Below, one piece after another: positions 1 to 8,915 of a DNA stretch of 64,000 nucleotides; the first letter of the stretch is position 1; each line of letters begins with the position of its first letter. This DNA comes from Nostoc paludosum FACHB-159. Its GTDB lineage: Bacteria; Cyanobacteriota; Cyanobacteriia; Cyanobacteriales; Nostocaceae. A model generated the notes under the pieces. The model was given only the letters and a program-made list of their open reading frames with translations, had not been told where the DNA came from and did no database searches. Where the stretch lies: contig NZ_JACJTU010000037.1 in assembly GCF_014698835.1 (NCBI RefSeq), positions 1 to 64,000 of the forward strand. The letters run 5' to 3'. The position numbers and the translations under genes were made by a program.

Positions 1-93
1 CAAGGTAGGTCTGTTATTGATTTTTTTGCACAGGCTCTAATTGCTGATTCTGATAATTCTCTGTCTCGCCCTTCTTTACTTCCTCAATATTAG
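1..93 (+). CDS. C-terminal end of an unidentified protein (partial)
   Basis: An open frame runs from the window edge to a TAG at 91-93, giving 30 residues that end in SRPSLLPQY. The start and most of the gene lie outside the window. It has the same orientation as the Ser/Thr kinase that begins 60 bp downstream, so the two may be co-transcribed. The fragment is too short to assign a family. The call rests only on an open frame with ordinary codon use running up to the kinase. Confidence 0.45.
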   Translation, partial: QGRSVIDFFAQALIADSDNSLSRPSLLPQY

Positions 94-153
94 ACCTGAA
101 TCCTTACACAAAATTTAATAGATAAATACATTAGAAAATACATAAGTCTTGAA

Positions 154-1869
154 ATGAAAAACTCTTCTAAATCAGATTCTTGGATTGGTCGTTTAATAGG
201 CGATCGCCAGCGTTATCGACTAGACAAACGGTTAGGCGCAGGCGGTATGGGCGACGTTTTTCTGGCAATGGATACTTTACTCGGCCAGCAAGTGGCTTTA
301 AAGTTGCTGAAAGATAATTTAGCCAACTCCAGCGAATTGAGAAAGCGTTTTGAACGCGAGGTAGCCGTATGTGCAGCACTCAGAAGCGACCACATTGTGC
401 AAGTCAGCGACTATGGCGTTACGAGTGAAGGTTATCCCTTCTTTGTGATGGAGTATCTACGCGGCCAGAGTCTCGGACAACTACTACGGTCTGAAAATAG
501 GCTATCTGTGGAACGAATACTCGCCATTACAACTCAGGTTTGTGATGGTTTGCGTGCAGCTCATGAGGGTGTAACTCTATGGCGCAATAACGCTACAATC
601 AGCGAACATATCACGGTGGTTCATCGGGATCTCAAGCCAGACAATATCTTTTTAGTACCGACAACTTTGGGAGAGTTAGTTAAAATTCTCGACTTTGGCA
701 TTGCTAAAATCCGCGAAGATACTGCGGAACATACTAAATTAACTAATATGTTTTTAGGCACGTATCATTATGCAGCACCTGAACAATTGGAAGTCAAAGC
801 AAATATTGATGGGCGTGCAGATATTTACAGTTTGGGCATTATTCTTTATGAAATGTTCAGTGGTGTAGATCCCTTTGGTTTAGGTTTAAGTTCTCAAAAA
901 ATAAGCGAAATTTCCTGGGCTTTAGCACATACTTCTAAGCCTCCAGTACCACTGCGATCGCTACCTGGATTGTCACCAATATCGCCAGAAATAGAAGCAG
1001 TAGTAATGCGATGTCTACAAAAATCACCTAATGAGAGATTTACTAATGTACAGGAGTTCAAGTTGGCTCTACAAAATGCTGTTGCTCAATTAGGTATTAC
1101 TGATTTAACTATAGCTCAAGATTTACAAACTTATGCACAAATATCCAACGAGCAAACTAGAATTAAACCATCATCTTTTCAACAAATATCTACAGAAAAA
1201 ACAGTTAGGCGACCGTTTCATTTTAGGCCAGTAAGTGAGGATAAAACTGTTAAGCATTCAATTAATTTTATTCAACATATAGATAACGAAACAATCCAAC
1301 AGCCATTTGTCGCTCGGCAGGATATCGAAGACGGGACAATTCAGCAATCTCTACCTTCTGAAACAGATTTTGAGGACAAAACAGTTAGACGACCGCTACA
1401 GCCTGTTGAACAAAGTATTGCAGAGGAGATTTTATCGCTGGAAAAAGAGACAATTAGCGAGATTCTTGCTGAAGTTATTGGCCCAATTGCTAATACTTTG
1501 ATTCAAGAAGTTATGGTGCGATCGCCTAATACTCAAGAACTGTTAGAAAACTTAATGCTTTATCTTTCTGCAAAACAACGAAATGAGTTTGAGAATAAGG
1601 CTATATTGTGGAGCAAAAAACATTCTATTCATACTCCAACTTGGTCAAATCATCCCTATGTTCTAAATAATTCAGTTATTAATGCTAGTTTCCTACGTCA
1701 ATGTGAAGAAAGGTTAGCTGATATTATTGGCCCAATAGCAGGTTCGTTAATTCAAGCAGTTCTAACATCTCATCCGCAAATTTCTCATCAGGAATTAGTG
1801 ATGATTTTAGCTAGAGAAATTCCCGATGAAAAAAAAGCTAATAACTTTTACCAGCAAATGTTTAATTAA
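154..1869 (+). CDS. Ser/Thr protein kinase with Thr-repeat linker and duplicated C-terminal domain
   Basis: A 571-residue eukaryotic-type protein kinase, apparently soluble. The kinase domain covers about residues 20-310: glycine loop GAGGMG (29-33), VALK with Lys50, HRDLKPDN (His157-Asp159), DFG (180-182) and APE (208-210), so it looks catalytically competent. Residues 330-415 form a linker of six 15-residue repeats, each with a Thr (335, 350, 365, 380, 395, 410) usually in an acidic-Lys/Gly-Thr-Val/Ile context. Two related C-terminal segments follow (about 430-486 and 515-571), both containing a core like IIGPIAxxLIQ. No transmembrane segment is seen. Its position upstream of a contractile injection locus with two FHA proteins suggests phosphothreonine signalling to that machine, analogous to PpkA-Fha1 of type VI secretion; this is inference. 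The start is the first ATG of the frame, with no clear Shine-Dalgarno. Confidence 0.9.
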   Translation: MKNSSKSDSWIGRLIGDRQRYRLDKRLGAGGMGDVFLAMDTLLGQQVALKLLKDNLANSSELRKRFEREVAVCAALRSDHIVQVSDYGVTSEGYPFFVMEYLRGQSLGQLLRSENRLSVERILAITTQVCDGLRAAHEGVTLWRNNATISEHITVVHRDLKPDNIFLVPTTLGELVKILDFGIAKIREDTAEHTKLTNMFLGTYHYAAPEQLEVKANIDGRADIYSLGIILYEMFSGVDPFGLGLSSQKISEISWALAHTSKPPVPLRSLPGLSPISPEIEAVVMRCLQKSPNERFTNVQEFKLALQNAVAQLGITDLTIAQDLQTYAQISNEQTRIKPSSFQQISTEKTVRRPFHFRPVSEDKTVKHSINFIQHIDNETIQQPFVARQDIEDGTIQQSLPSETDFEDKTVRRPLQPVEQSIAEEILSLEKETISEILAEVIGPIANTLIQEVMVRSPNTQELLENLMLYLSAKQRNEFENKAILWSKKHSIHTPTWSNHPYVLNNSVINASFLRQCEERLADIIGPIAGSLIQAVLTSHPQISHQELVMILAREIPDEKKANNFYQQMFN

Positions 1870-1936
1870 CTATAAGTAGTTTATTATTTATAAATAGAGA
1901 TACAGCACATTGCAGCTTGGTGAGGTACAGATAATC

Positions 1937-2178
1937 GTAGGGGCGCATAGCTATGCATAGGTGTCAACTTAAGCTAGAAATAGCTTCGGTGTTGGCTTCC
2001 TCACCCGCCAGAGAATAAATTAAGAGGCTAATAGCTCAAGTCTACTTCAGTAGACTCAAAATCTTGGGGGATATTTAGTCATCAAAAGATTACTTCTGCT
2101 ATAAGCATTGAACTTCAGTTCCTTGCGGGACATCAGTTCTACGTTAAGTTGACACTAATGATAGCTATGCGCCCCTAC
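1937..2178. repeat. MITE-like element inserted in a palindromic repeat
   Basis: The outer ends at 1937-1972 and 2144-2178 are imperfect inverted repeats. Each contains half of the GTAGGGGCGCA palindrome found elsewhere in the window, and inside that a GTGTCAACTTAA / TTAAGTTGACAC terminal repeat. The core (about 1961-2155) has a short hairpin, GTCTACTTCAGTAGAC, and no open frame. The simplest reading is a small non-autonomous element of about 195 bp that split a pre-existing palindrome. ATAGCTATG on both sides may be a target duplication. Confidence 0.6.
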
Positions 2179-2227
2179 CCATGTACTTCATTTAAGTGAA
2201 ATATGCTGTATTTGTAATTAAATGATG

Positions 2228-2277
2228 TTCGTAAATGTAGGGGAGTATAGTTAACTGTGCGCCTCTACATTTACGAA
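2228..2277. terminator. Large inverted repeat between convergent genes
   Basis: GTTCGTAAATGTAG at the left pairs with CTACATTTACGAAC at the right around a GTAGGGG-type palindromic core, giving a long imperfect stem. It sits just past the 3' end of the minus-strand sensor gene and downstream of the plus-strand kinase, where a bidirectional transcription barrier would be expected. It is also a member of the dispersed palindrome family, so terminator function is inferred only from structure and place. Confidence 0.45.
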
Positions 2278-2292
2278 CCAAAATATTTAGTA

Positions 2293-3243
2293 TTATTCGT
2301 GCTTTCGGTTCTTCTGTTCCAGCAGCCTCATGGCGATTTCTAAACTTGATTTCATTCTATTGAATGATGCTGCAAGCGTACCAATCTCATCATTGGTTTT
2401 CTGCTCAAAATCAGTATTGATTTTGCCAGTACTAACTGCTTGAGCAAGCTTAGATATTTTTATAATTGGTTTAATTACAGCCTTTTTAAGCAACATATTT
2501 ATGGCAACGATTACCAGGGTAAATATACCAGTTTGTACTCCCATCGCTAACCACCAGTAATGATTTGCAGTGCGAAGAATTTTCTCTGCCGGAACATAAA
2601 TCATTTGAGCAAAAATAGTTTTGTGGAGCTGCCAACCAAAACCATTTTTATCTCCGTAGATAGCTAATTGGCTTTTAGGAGCTTTATCTGGAGTTGAATG
2701 GCATTGTAAACAGCTGGGATTATCTAAAGTCAGTCGTCGAGCAATATAAAATGTTCTGCCTGTAGGTAAAGAACGAAAGCCTGAATATGTTAAAGTTTCT
2801 GGGTTGTTGCTAAATACATTAATCAGTTGGCTTTCAAAACTATCAGCTATATCTAACTTATTCGTAGGATTGAGAGCTGCTTCTTTATAAACAAAGTCCT
2901 TATATTGTTCGTTAGTCCGAATGTTCTCGAAAACAGCCCTTGCGGAAAAGGATGCAACTGTTTCTGGAATGAAGGCTGGACTGCTATCTAATTTAGACTC
3001 TAGAAGAGGAATAATATTATTTGTGGTGTAGTTTCTTACAGAGTCCATTGATTGTAAGAAATCATCTGCTTGGGTGATAACAGCGACCTGCGCTCTTTGA
3101 TTTAGTATATTTGATAAAATAGCGCCACTAATAACAATACTTCCTAAGAAAACCAGCATTAAAAGTAAAGTAAATTTGTTAGCTAGTTTAAGATTATCTT
3201 GAAGCAATTTAATTTTTTTAACTAATTTCTGATTTTTTAGCAT
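2293..3243 (-). CDS. Tll0287-like (DUF3365) haem-binding sensor with HAMP domain
   Basis: A membrane sensor of about 316 residues. Counting from the longer frame start, there is a transmembrane helix at about 30-52, an extracytoplasmic Tll0287-like/DUF3365 domain (about 60-230) with a c-type haem site CLQCH (Cys184, Cys187, His188), a second helix at about 236-258, and a HAMP domain (about 260-312). The protein then ends with no kinase, cyclase or methyl-accepting module. Such domains are thought to sense redox state or small ligands through a covalent haem. The start is placed at the ATG of codon 7 (3243) because AAGGA lies at the right distance upstream; the longer frame would need a TTG at 3261. 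The partner output protein is not evident. Confidence 0.8.
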   Translation of the reverse strand: MLKNQKLVKKIKLLQDNLKLANKFTLLLMLVFLGSIVISGAILSNILNQRAQVAVITQADDFLQSMDSVRNYTTNNIIPLLESKLDSSPAFIPETVASFSARAVFENIRTNEQYKDFVYKEAALNPTNKLDIADSFESQLINVFSNNPETLTYSGFRSLPTGRTFYIARRLTLDNPSCLQCHSTPDKAPKSQLAIYGDKNGFGWQLHKTIFAQMIYVPAEKILRTANHYWWLAMGVQTGIFTLVIVAINMLLKKAVIKPIIKISKLAQAVSTGKINTDFEQKTNDEIGTLAASFNRMKSSLEIAMRLLEQKNRKHE

Positions 3244-3399
3244 ATTATTTCCTTGGTTCAACCAAAACTTTTGATGTCTTCTATAAAAGAAAACGTGAAT
3301 TAATTTTTTCAGAAAATTGGAAGATATCTGTATATAGATTATTAAGGTTAATGATTTAAAACAATTAGCCGGAGGTCGAGTTAATTCACCTAATTAAGG

Positions 3400-5586
3400 T
3401 TAATTGTTCGTATTAGGAGTTAATGGTACTTGGAAATTGCCAGAACCAGGAGTAGGATTATTAACTTTGAGAGAAAATCCTCTAGAATCCTTATTGCCAA
3501 ACTTATCAGTTGCTAACAGTTGAATTGATGATGGTAAGGCTTGATTTGCTGTCAGCACTTTCGACCCTGAAAGCGGGACGCTACCAAAAGGATCGAGTTC
3601 CACGCTAGCATCTTGACCTTCTACTTTCCATTGCAGAGTTACAGGTTGGTCGGGTTGAAGGACTATGTTTGGTTCTTGACTACCGTTAATTGTGAAAGAA
3701 ATAATCTTCAGTGGTTTAGGTAAGATACTAATCGTAGACTGGGCTGAATCAGAATTAGGTTGCTTGCCAGGATTAGAAGAGAAAGCTTTTAACTCAAATG
3801 TGTATTGTCCAGGTTCGGAAATACTTAAAGGAATATTTTTACATGATAAAACTTGATTTTCTGAATGACATAGTTTCTCGAGTTGATGAGGAGTGTAGCT
3901 TGCTAAAACATTTTCCGTTCCATTATCTGCTTTACTGACAACTTGCAACTGAGATAGTTGTTCGGGGTTTTGAATTTGCCAAGTCAAATTCATGGTTTGG
4001 CCTGACATATATTGATTCTTATCTAGTTGAAAGTTAACTACTTTTGGGTCTGGTTTTTCTTTGATTGCTACTTTAATATTTGCTGATGTTATAGCTTTAT
4101 CTTGACTGCGATCGAAGACTTGTAACGTAAAAGTATAATCACCTGGTTGTGTAACCCCAGTATCGTAATTAAAACAAGATAATGAGCTTTGCTGAATTTG
4201 GCATTCATTTTTTAACGTGTTAGGGATACCCTTATTGAAGTCAAACTTTTGAGGCGCAGTAGGCACAGGGCCAGTATTATCTATTTCTATTTGGGAAATT
4301 TGGTTAGGGTTGCGAATTTTCCAATCTAAACGGACTTCATCTCCTTGAAGATAATTGATACTATCTGAGACAAAATAAACTAATTTTGGAGGGGTAGGCG
4401 GTTTAAAGAATAACAGCCATACCACAAAAGCTAAACTTCCTAAACATCCTAAAATTGTCAGCAGGATAGGAATAAATTGCCACCAAGGACGAGCATTCCA
4501 TATTAAAGTGCCTTCTGGTAATTTATCCGATAACAGTAGGTCTTGTTTATCTTGGAGGACAATAACAAAATTGAGTGGAAGCCCTTTACCAAATAATGGT
4601 CGTCGCCACCAAGGTTTAGGGGTTACTTTCAAGTTAACTTTAAAGCTTTTATGAGGTAGTAAACGAATTTTAGCAGGGTCGCATTTATATCTAAATAGTT
4701 GTTCTTCTTCTCGGCTTTTGATGCTAACTTTTAATTCTCGTGGCGTGTTGCCTTGGTTGGTTAATTTGATTTGATATTCACCAGAACTATTGCTGACTTT
4801 TCCTCTTAAGGTAATTAATTCGACATCTAATTTATGTACTGGAGGAATTTGGATATATATTAAATCGAGTAGCACTAAATCAGGAGAATTAGCAGAATGT
4901 AAGCGAATCGTTGGTGAGTAATTACCTGCAAAGGTGTCTATTGGAGGGTGAAATTTCAGCGAAATACGTTCTTGAGAATTAGGATTTAGTTCTAGCCCAT
5001 TGAGATTTGATAGTAAACCAGGGCCTTCTACTCCTGTTGCTCCATAACGTATTGTGTACCATTGTTCTTCTAAATCTGGAATTGTCAGGCGGAAGCGGTC
5101 AACTCGATCTGAACGGTTGTCAACTTTAACTTCTACTTGTAAAGCTTCTTTAGGTTTAATGATGGCTGGATTTCTAGGATTTGTTGTAGGTTTGAGGGAA
5201 AATGTAGGATCGTTAACCCGAACTGCGGTATGCTCTTTGAGCATTACTTTTAATTGGCGGGGGAACTGTATGGGTGTATCTTCGGGGAAATGTTCTGGAG
5301 CATCTACGACTAGGGTGTAATCATAAGTTCCAGGTAGAGCATCAATTGGGATATTAAACTCAAATGTTAATTCGCTATTTTGTTGCGGCCCTAGTGCTAA
5401 ACGTTCTCTAGGAGAAGTACACCACTGTTGTAAAGTGTCGGATGCTTCATCAAAAAATACATCAATGACAGCACCTTGAGAGCTTTGATTGGTGATAACA
5501 ACATAAACCTCAAGGGTTTCTCCAGGCATCCCGAATTGCATCCCTGGTGGATCTATAATCACGGAAATGGGGCTAGGTTTTTGCAT
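3400..5586 (-). CDS. Single-pass membrane protein with Ig-like beta-sandwich domains on both sides
   Basis: 728 residues. Residues 1-345 are repeated beta-sandwich domains with motifs such as PGETLEVYVVITNQ and ALPGTYDYTLVV. One transmembrane helix follows at about 370-394 after an aromatic WWQF stretch. The remaining part has three further Ig-like repeats beginning near 400, 513 and 630, each with a pattern like GxxxxLxWxIxNPxQ. There is no signal peptide, so the N-terminal half is probably cytoplasmic. It starts 18 bp after the WD40 membrane protein, with GAGGT before the ATG, so they form an operon. Both flank the injection locus, and their N-terminal domains resemble the first domain of the tail protein I encoded at 19620-20657. 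A role as anchor or scaffold for the injection machine is inferred; no enzymatic motif is seen. Confidence 0.7.
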   Translation of the reverse strand: MQKPSPISVIIDPPGMQFGMPGETLEVYVVITNQSSQGAVIDVFFDEASDTLQQWCTSPRERLALGPQQNSELTFEFNIPIDALPGTYDYTLVVDAPEHFPEDTPIQFPRQLKVMLKEHTAVRVNDPTFSLKPTTNPRNPAIIKPKEALQVEVKVDNRSDRVDRFRLTIPDLEEQWYTIRYGATGVEGPGLLSNLNGLELNPNSQERISLKFHPPIDTFAGNYSPTIRLHSANSPDLVLLDLIYIQIPPVHKLDVELITLRGKVSNSSGEYQIKLTNQGNTPRELKVSIKSREEEQLFRYKCDPAKIRLLPHKSFKVNLKVTPKPWWRRPLFGKGLPLNFVIVLQDKQDLLLSDKLPEGTLIWNARPWWQFIPILLTILGCLGSLAFVVWLLFFKPPTPPKLVYFVSDSINYLQGDEVRLDWKIRNPNQISQIEIDNTGPVPTAPQKFDFNKGIPNTLKNECQIQQSSLSCFNYDTGVTQPGDYTFTLQVFDRSQDKAITSANIKVAIKEKPDPKVVNFQLDKNQYMSGQTMNLTWQIQNPEQLSQLQVVSKADNGTENVLASYTPHQLEKLCHSENQVLSCKNIPLSISEPGQYTFELKAFSSNPGKQPNSDSAQSTISILPKPLKIISFTINGSQEPNIVLQPDQPVTLQWKVEGQDASVELDPFGSVPLSGSKVLTANQALPSSIQLLATDKFGNKDSRGFSLKVNNPTPGSGNFQVPLTPNTNN

Positions 5587-5604
5587 ATTATTGAACCTCT
5601 ATAT

Positions 5605-7797
5605 CTAGCGGTAAAGTTTGACTCGAAACGCATCATCACCACTAACAACTATGGTTCCTTGAACATCTTTGGTGACATCGATAGTGTTGATTTGAGAAGA
5701 ACCTTGATAAGCCACTTGACCGTTTGGTGCTTGTGTACGATCTAGTTTTTGTTCGGCAGTTAACGGCCAAATGACAATTTTGCCATCATCGCCAGCACTC
5801 ACCAGTTTGTTACCATCGACTGTGAAGGCAATACTCCGCACGGAGGTATTGGCTGCACGCCAGCGATCGCGCAATTCACATTGTTGTTGAGTTAGGCTAT
5901 TGTTGACTGAGGTTTGTGTCTGCGGTGTTTGACACTTATCTAAATCCCACAAAGAAATAAAACCATCAGAGTCTGAGGTTGCCAATATATGAGAACCAGG
6001 AGCAAAATCCAGGCTCCAAATGTAATCGCCATCTCCACCATTTAATTCCGGTGTTGATAGTTGTCTTTGGTTATCTTCCAAGTTATTTGGGTTCATTAAG
6101 ATAACACGCTTAAAATTGCCAGCCGTTACTAAAATAGTTTCATCCTCACTGAGAGCCAAGGCACGTATTGGATATTTGAGGTCTTTGCCTAAATCAGTAA
6201 CTTGGGGGTTAGACTCAAAGTTAGTACCTGGCCCGGATCTTTTCCACAACCGGAGTTTTCCGCTACCGTGACCGCTAAATAAGTTCAGAGAATTTTCGGT
6301 AAAAACCAGAGCAAAAACGCGATCGCTTGTTTGGTCGTTGGGGTCGCGCAGACTATTTTCGCGATCGTGTGTCCGCACATTCCAGAATTGAATCTCTCCA
6401 TCTTCTAAACCAGCAGCAATGCGATCGTCATCTTTTGGCATAAATCGTAAAGTCCTCACAGGTTGACCAATAACTGCTAACAAACCCTCAGGATTTGGTA
6501 CTTTATCATTACAAGCACGATTCACAGGACTTGCAGCCGTTCCTTTCGGGTTTAGACGGTTCCCATCAACAGACCAAATACGGATTGTGCAATCATCTGA
6601 ACCACTCACCACCGAGAAAGCATCGCCACTAAAGCGAACAGAGTTTACGATGTCTGTATGTCCAATAGGTTCGGGAATAAGTAGGAATAATATTAATGCT
6701 GCTAATAATGCTAATAAAGCCAAAAATAACCACAGTGGAACTATAGGTAAAACTTTTAAATCAAGAGTTTGGGTAGAGGGATCTGTACTTCCTAAACGCT
6801 GGTCTGCAAGTAAAGTTCTAGCTTCCAAGCGCAAAGTTTTTGCCAATCCCACCCAAGGACGTTTCGTTGTCACATTCAGAAGAGCTTTTGTTGTTTCTCC
6901 AATAGTTAAATCGACATTTTCTGGAACTACTTGATAAGTGCATCTTCGTCTATCTCTCCCTTGAAGTTCCACATCGACCTGTTGATAGAGATTGCTAGTA
7001 TTCTTAAAAAATAGTTCAAATAATGCTGTTTTAGACTTGCGATCGGGCAACCATTTTTTATGATTTGGAAGCGTCTGTTTTTGTGGCGTGACAGTAAAAC
7101 CAACATAACCCACTGGTAAAATTTCTAAAATACCTTCTACTGAAATTGCTGGACTGTTGCGACTACTTGCCTTGACAACAAAGGGATAATCATCGCTAGG
7201 CGCTTGAGTCATGGCTGGCGGTTGACATAGAAAAGAAATCTCTTCCTGTCCCCCTGGTTCTAAAAGCAATCTTCTTTCTGTACTACCAATTATCCAAGAA
7301 GAGTTAAGACCTTCAAAACGAACTACAGTTTCAACTTCAATTGGACTCAAGTTTCGCACCCGTGCTGGTATTTCAACAGAATTACGAGGGTAAACTTGAA
7401 ACCGCCGCACAGGTAGTTCTACACTTAATAATGTAGATATCTTACCTGGCTGAATAATCAGACGCACCAACAGCTTGCGCTCTTCCCGTAGCTGGGGTGA
7501 AAAGATTCTCACCGTGAGGTTTATCGTACCTACAAATGCAGGTATAGGTGCATCAAAAATTTCAACTTTAAATTCAGTAACACCACCAGGAGGTTTAGCT
7601 GCTGCAACTTCTGGTGTAAGACGATACCATTGGGAGCCTGAACTCCGACTAGCTCCAGCCGCTAAAATTTCTAATTGAAAAGCAGCAAACTGCTCGCCAT
7701 CATTAATCACTGTGACAACAAATGCAGCTGGTGAACCACCTGGTTTAAAAGTAAGGCTTTGGCTAGAAAGGCTAGCGTTAATAATACGGTTTTCCAT
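5605..7797 (-). CDS. Single-pass membrane protein: beta-sandwich domains, helix, WD40 propeller
   Basis: 730 residues. Residues 1-345 hold beta-sandwich domains of the same type as the next gene downstream (PGG-x-EF pattern, QWYRL). One transmembrane helix spans about 350-374 (WLFLALLALLAALILFLL). Residues 378-730 form a beta-propeller with seven WD-like repeats, marked by SGSDDCTIRIW, DGEIQFW, SGKLRLW, a degenerate fourth, DGFISLW, DGKIVIW and a final FRVKLYR. Propellers are protein-docking platforms, here on the opposite side of the membrane from the sandwich domains. The gene is divergent from the DUF4255 tail-terminator gene, with a 250 bp shared upstream region. It probably acts with its operon partner in tethering or signalling for the injection system; that function is inferred from context. 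Confidence 0.75.
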   Translation of the reverse strand: MENRIINASLSSQSLTFKPGGSPAAFVVTVINDGEQFAAFQLEILAAGASRSSGSQWYRLTPEVAAAKPPGGVTEFKVEIFDAPIPAFVGTINLTVRIFSPQLREERKLLVRLIIQPGKISTLLSVELPVRRFQVYPRNSVEIPARVRNLSPIEVETVVRFEGLNSSWIIGSTERRLLLEPGGQEEISFLCQPPAMTQAPSDDYPFVVKASSRNSPAISVEGILEILPVGYVGFTVTPQKQTLPNHKKWLPDRKSKTALFELFFKNTSNLYQQVDVELQGRDRRRCTYQVVPENVDLTIGETTKALLNVTTKRPWVGLAKTLRLEARTLLADQRLGSTDPSTQTLDLKVLPIVPLWLFLALLALLAALILFLLIPEPIGHTDIVNSVRFSGDAFSVVSGSDDCTIRIWSVDGNRLNPKGTAASPVNRACNDKVPNPEGLLAVIGQPVRTLRFMPKDDDRIAAGLEDGEIQFWNVRTHDRENSLRDPNDQTSDRVFALVFTENSLNLFSGHGSGKLRLWKRSGPGTNFESNPQVTDLGKDLKYPIRALALSEDETILVTAGNFKRVILMNPNNLEDNQRQLSTPELNGGDGDYIWSLDFAPGSHILATSDSDGFISLWDLDKCQTPQTQTSVNNSLTQQQCELRDRWRAANTSVRSIAFTVDGNKLVSAGDDGKIVIWPLTAEQKLDRTQAPNGQVAYQGSSQINTIDVTKDVQGTIVVSGDDAFRVKLYR

Positions 7798-8047
7798 ACA
7801 CCATCTGAGTACGAACAGCAGTTTAACTATGAGTGCTGTTCTTACTTTATGTTGTCATTTTGAGTAGCTTAAGTTTATAGCCATTAGTCGCTTTTTTTCT
7901 ATTTTTGAGCGAGCTATTATTGAAAATATTTGATTTAATCTCTATTTTTAATAAAAAATATTTTGGCAAAAAATAAATATTTGTTCGTTAAATAAAACTT
8001 TTAATCTTGGATTTTTACAAATTTCTAATAGCTTGAGGATGATAATC
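7798..8047. promoter_or_regulatory. Divergent AT-rich intergenic region
   Basis: This 250 bp stretch separates the minus-strand membrane operon from the plus-strand DUF4255 gene, so it must carry promoters in both directions. It is very AT-rich, with runs such as TTTTTAATAAAAAATATTTTGGC. Some wording recalls the upstream regions of the two cargo genes, but not convincingly. GAGG at 8035-8038 is the likely ribosome binding site for the ATG at 8048. I could not pick -35/-10 boxes with confidence. Confidence 0.4.
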
Positions 8048-8677
8048 ATGAGTAGTACATTTGCTATAGCAACTGTAACCGCAGTACTGAAAAATGTAAT
8101 TGAAAATGGTCTAACCACTGACCCAATCACAGCTAATATAGGGGACGTACTTGTAACAGCTATCTCACCCGATCGCATGGCTGTGGAAGCAGATGAGCGT
8201 TGCCAGATTAACCTGTTTCTTTATCAAGTAATGCAAAACCGCAATGCTGACTGGACATCTGGAGAACTTAAACAGCGTATCACTCAATCTCAGAGAGAAC
8301 AACACTATACAAATCCGCCTTTAGCACTCGATCTCCAGTATTTAATAACAGTTTATGGAGCTAAAGATTTTCAAACAGAACTGCTGCTTGGATATGTAAT
8401 GCAATTATTTTATGACATCCCAATCTTGACACAAGATATTATCCAAACTGCCTTACATAATACTTTAACAATTAATACTTCTGGCGTTTTATCACCAATG
8501 CTCACTGCTACATCTGTTCCTGTTGTAGCCGAACAAATTGCTCAAATAAAAATTAAGCCAGAGTTTTCTAATATGGAAGAAACTTCAAAGCTATGGTCTA
8601 TCTTACAAACCCAGTATCGCCCATCAATTAGCTACCAAGCATCGATGGTATTGATTAAGAGCCGCAATACAATCTGA
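8048..8677 (+). CDS. DUF4255 (Pvc16-like) injection-system tail terminator protein
   Basis: 210 residues from the chosen ATG. The layout fits DUF4255/Pvc16 proteins: a start like AIATVTAVLKNVI, a central VTAISPDRM and NLFLYQV, then LDLQYLITVYGAKD and LLGYVMQLFYD, where the family has a typical [LY]Y-hydrophobic-A/G stretch. In contractile injection systems this protein caps or terminates the sheath-tube end. The frame could begin at a TTG at 8033, but GAGG at 8035-8038 sits 9 bases before the ATG at 8048 and decides the start. It is the only structural gene of the cluster on the plus strand. Confidence 0.85.
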   Translation: MSSTFAIATVTAVLKNVIENGLTTDPITANIGDVLVTAISPDRMAVEADERCQINLFLYQVMQNRNADWTSGELKQRITQSQREQHYTNPPLALDLQYLITVYGAKDFQTELLLGYVMQLFYDIPILTQDIIQTALHNTLTINTSGVLSPMLTATSVPVVAEQIAQIKIKPEFSNMEETSKLWSILQTQYRPSISYQASMVLIKSRNTI

Positions 8678-8824
8678 ATCCCCTTTTAAACGGAACCTTC
8701 TAGCTTGAAAATAAGGCAGAGGGCAGGTGGCAGAAGGCAGAAGGAAGGATTAAGATTTTCATCCTTGGTTGTGCCAAAACCTGGCGTGAACGGCTGACTT
8801 GAAAGAGCAGGGGGAGCAGGGGAA

Positions 8825-8867
8825 GAAAGATACTTTCATACTTGGTGGTGAAACTTGTTTCATTGGG
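8825..8867. repeat. Dispersed noncoding repeat, copy A
   Basis: GAAAGATACTTTCAT followed by TGAAACTTGTTTCATTGGG recurs in opposite orientation at 14826-14868 with most positions conserved. Both copies are preceded by AGCAGGGGGA-type low-complexity sequence. This gap after the DUF4255 gene also holds GGCAGAAGGCAGAAGG-type repeats at about 8712-8745. No gene is seen here. Confidence 0.55.
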
Positions 8868-8915
8868 TCTGCCCTCTGCCCTCAGCATAGCTGCCTTCTT
8901 CAATTCTGCTTCTAC

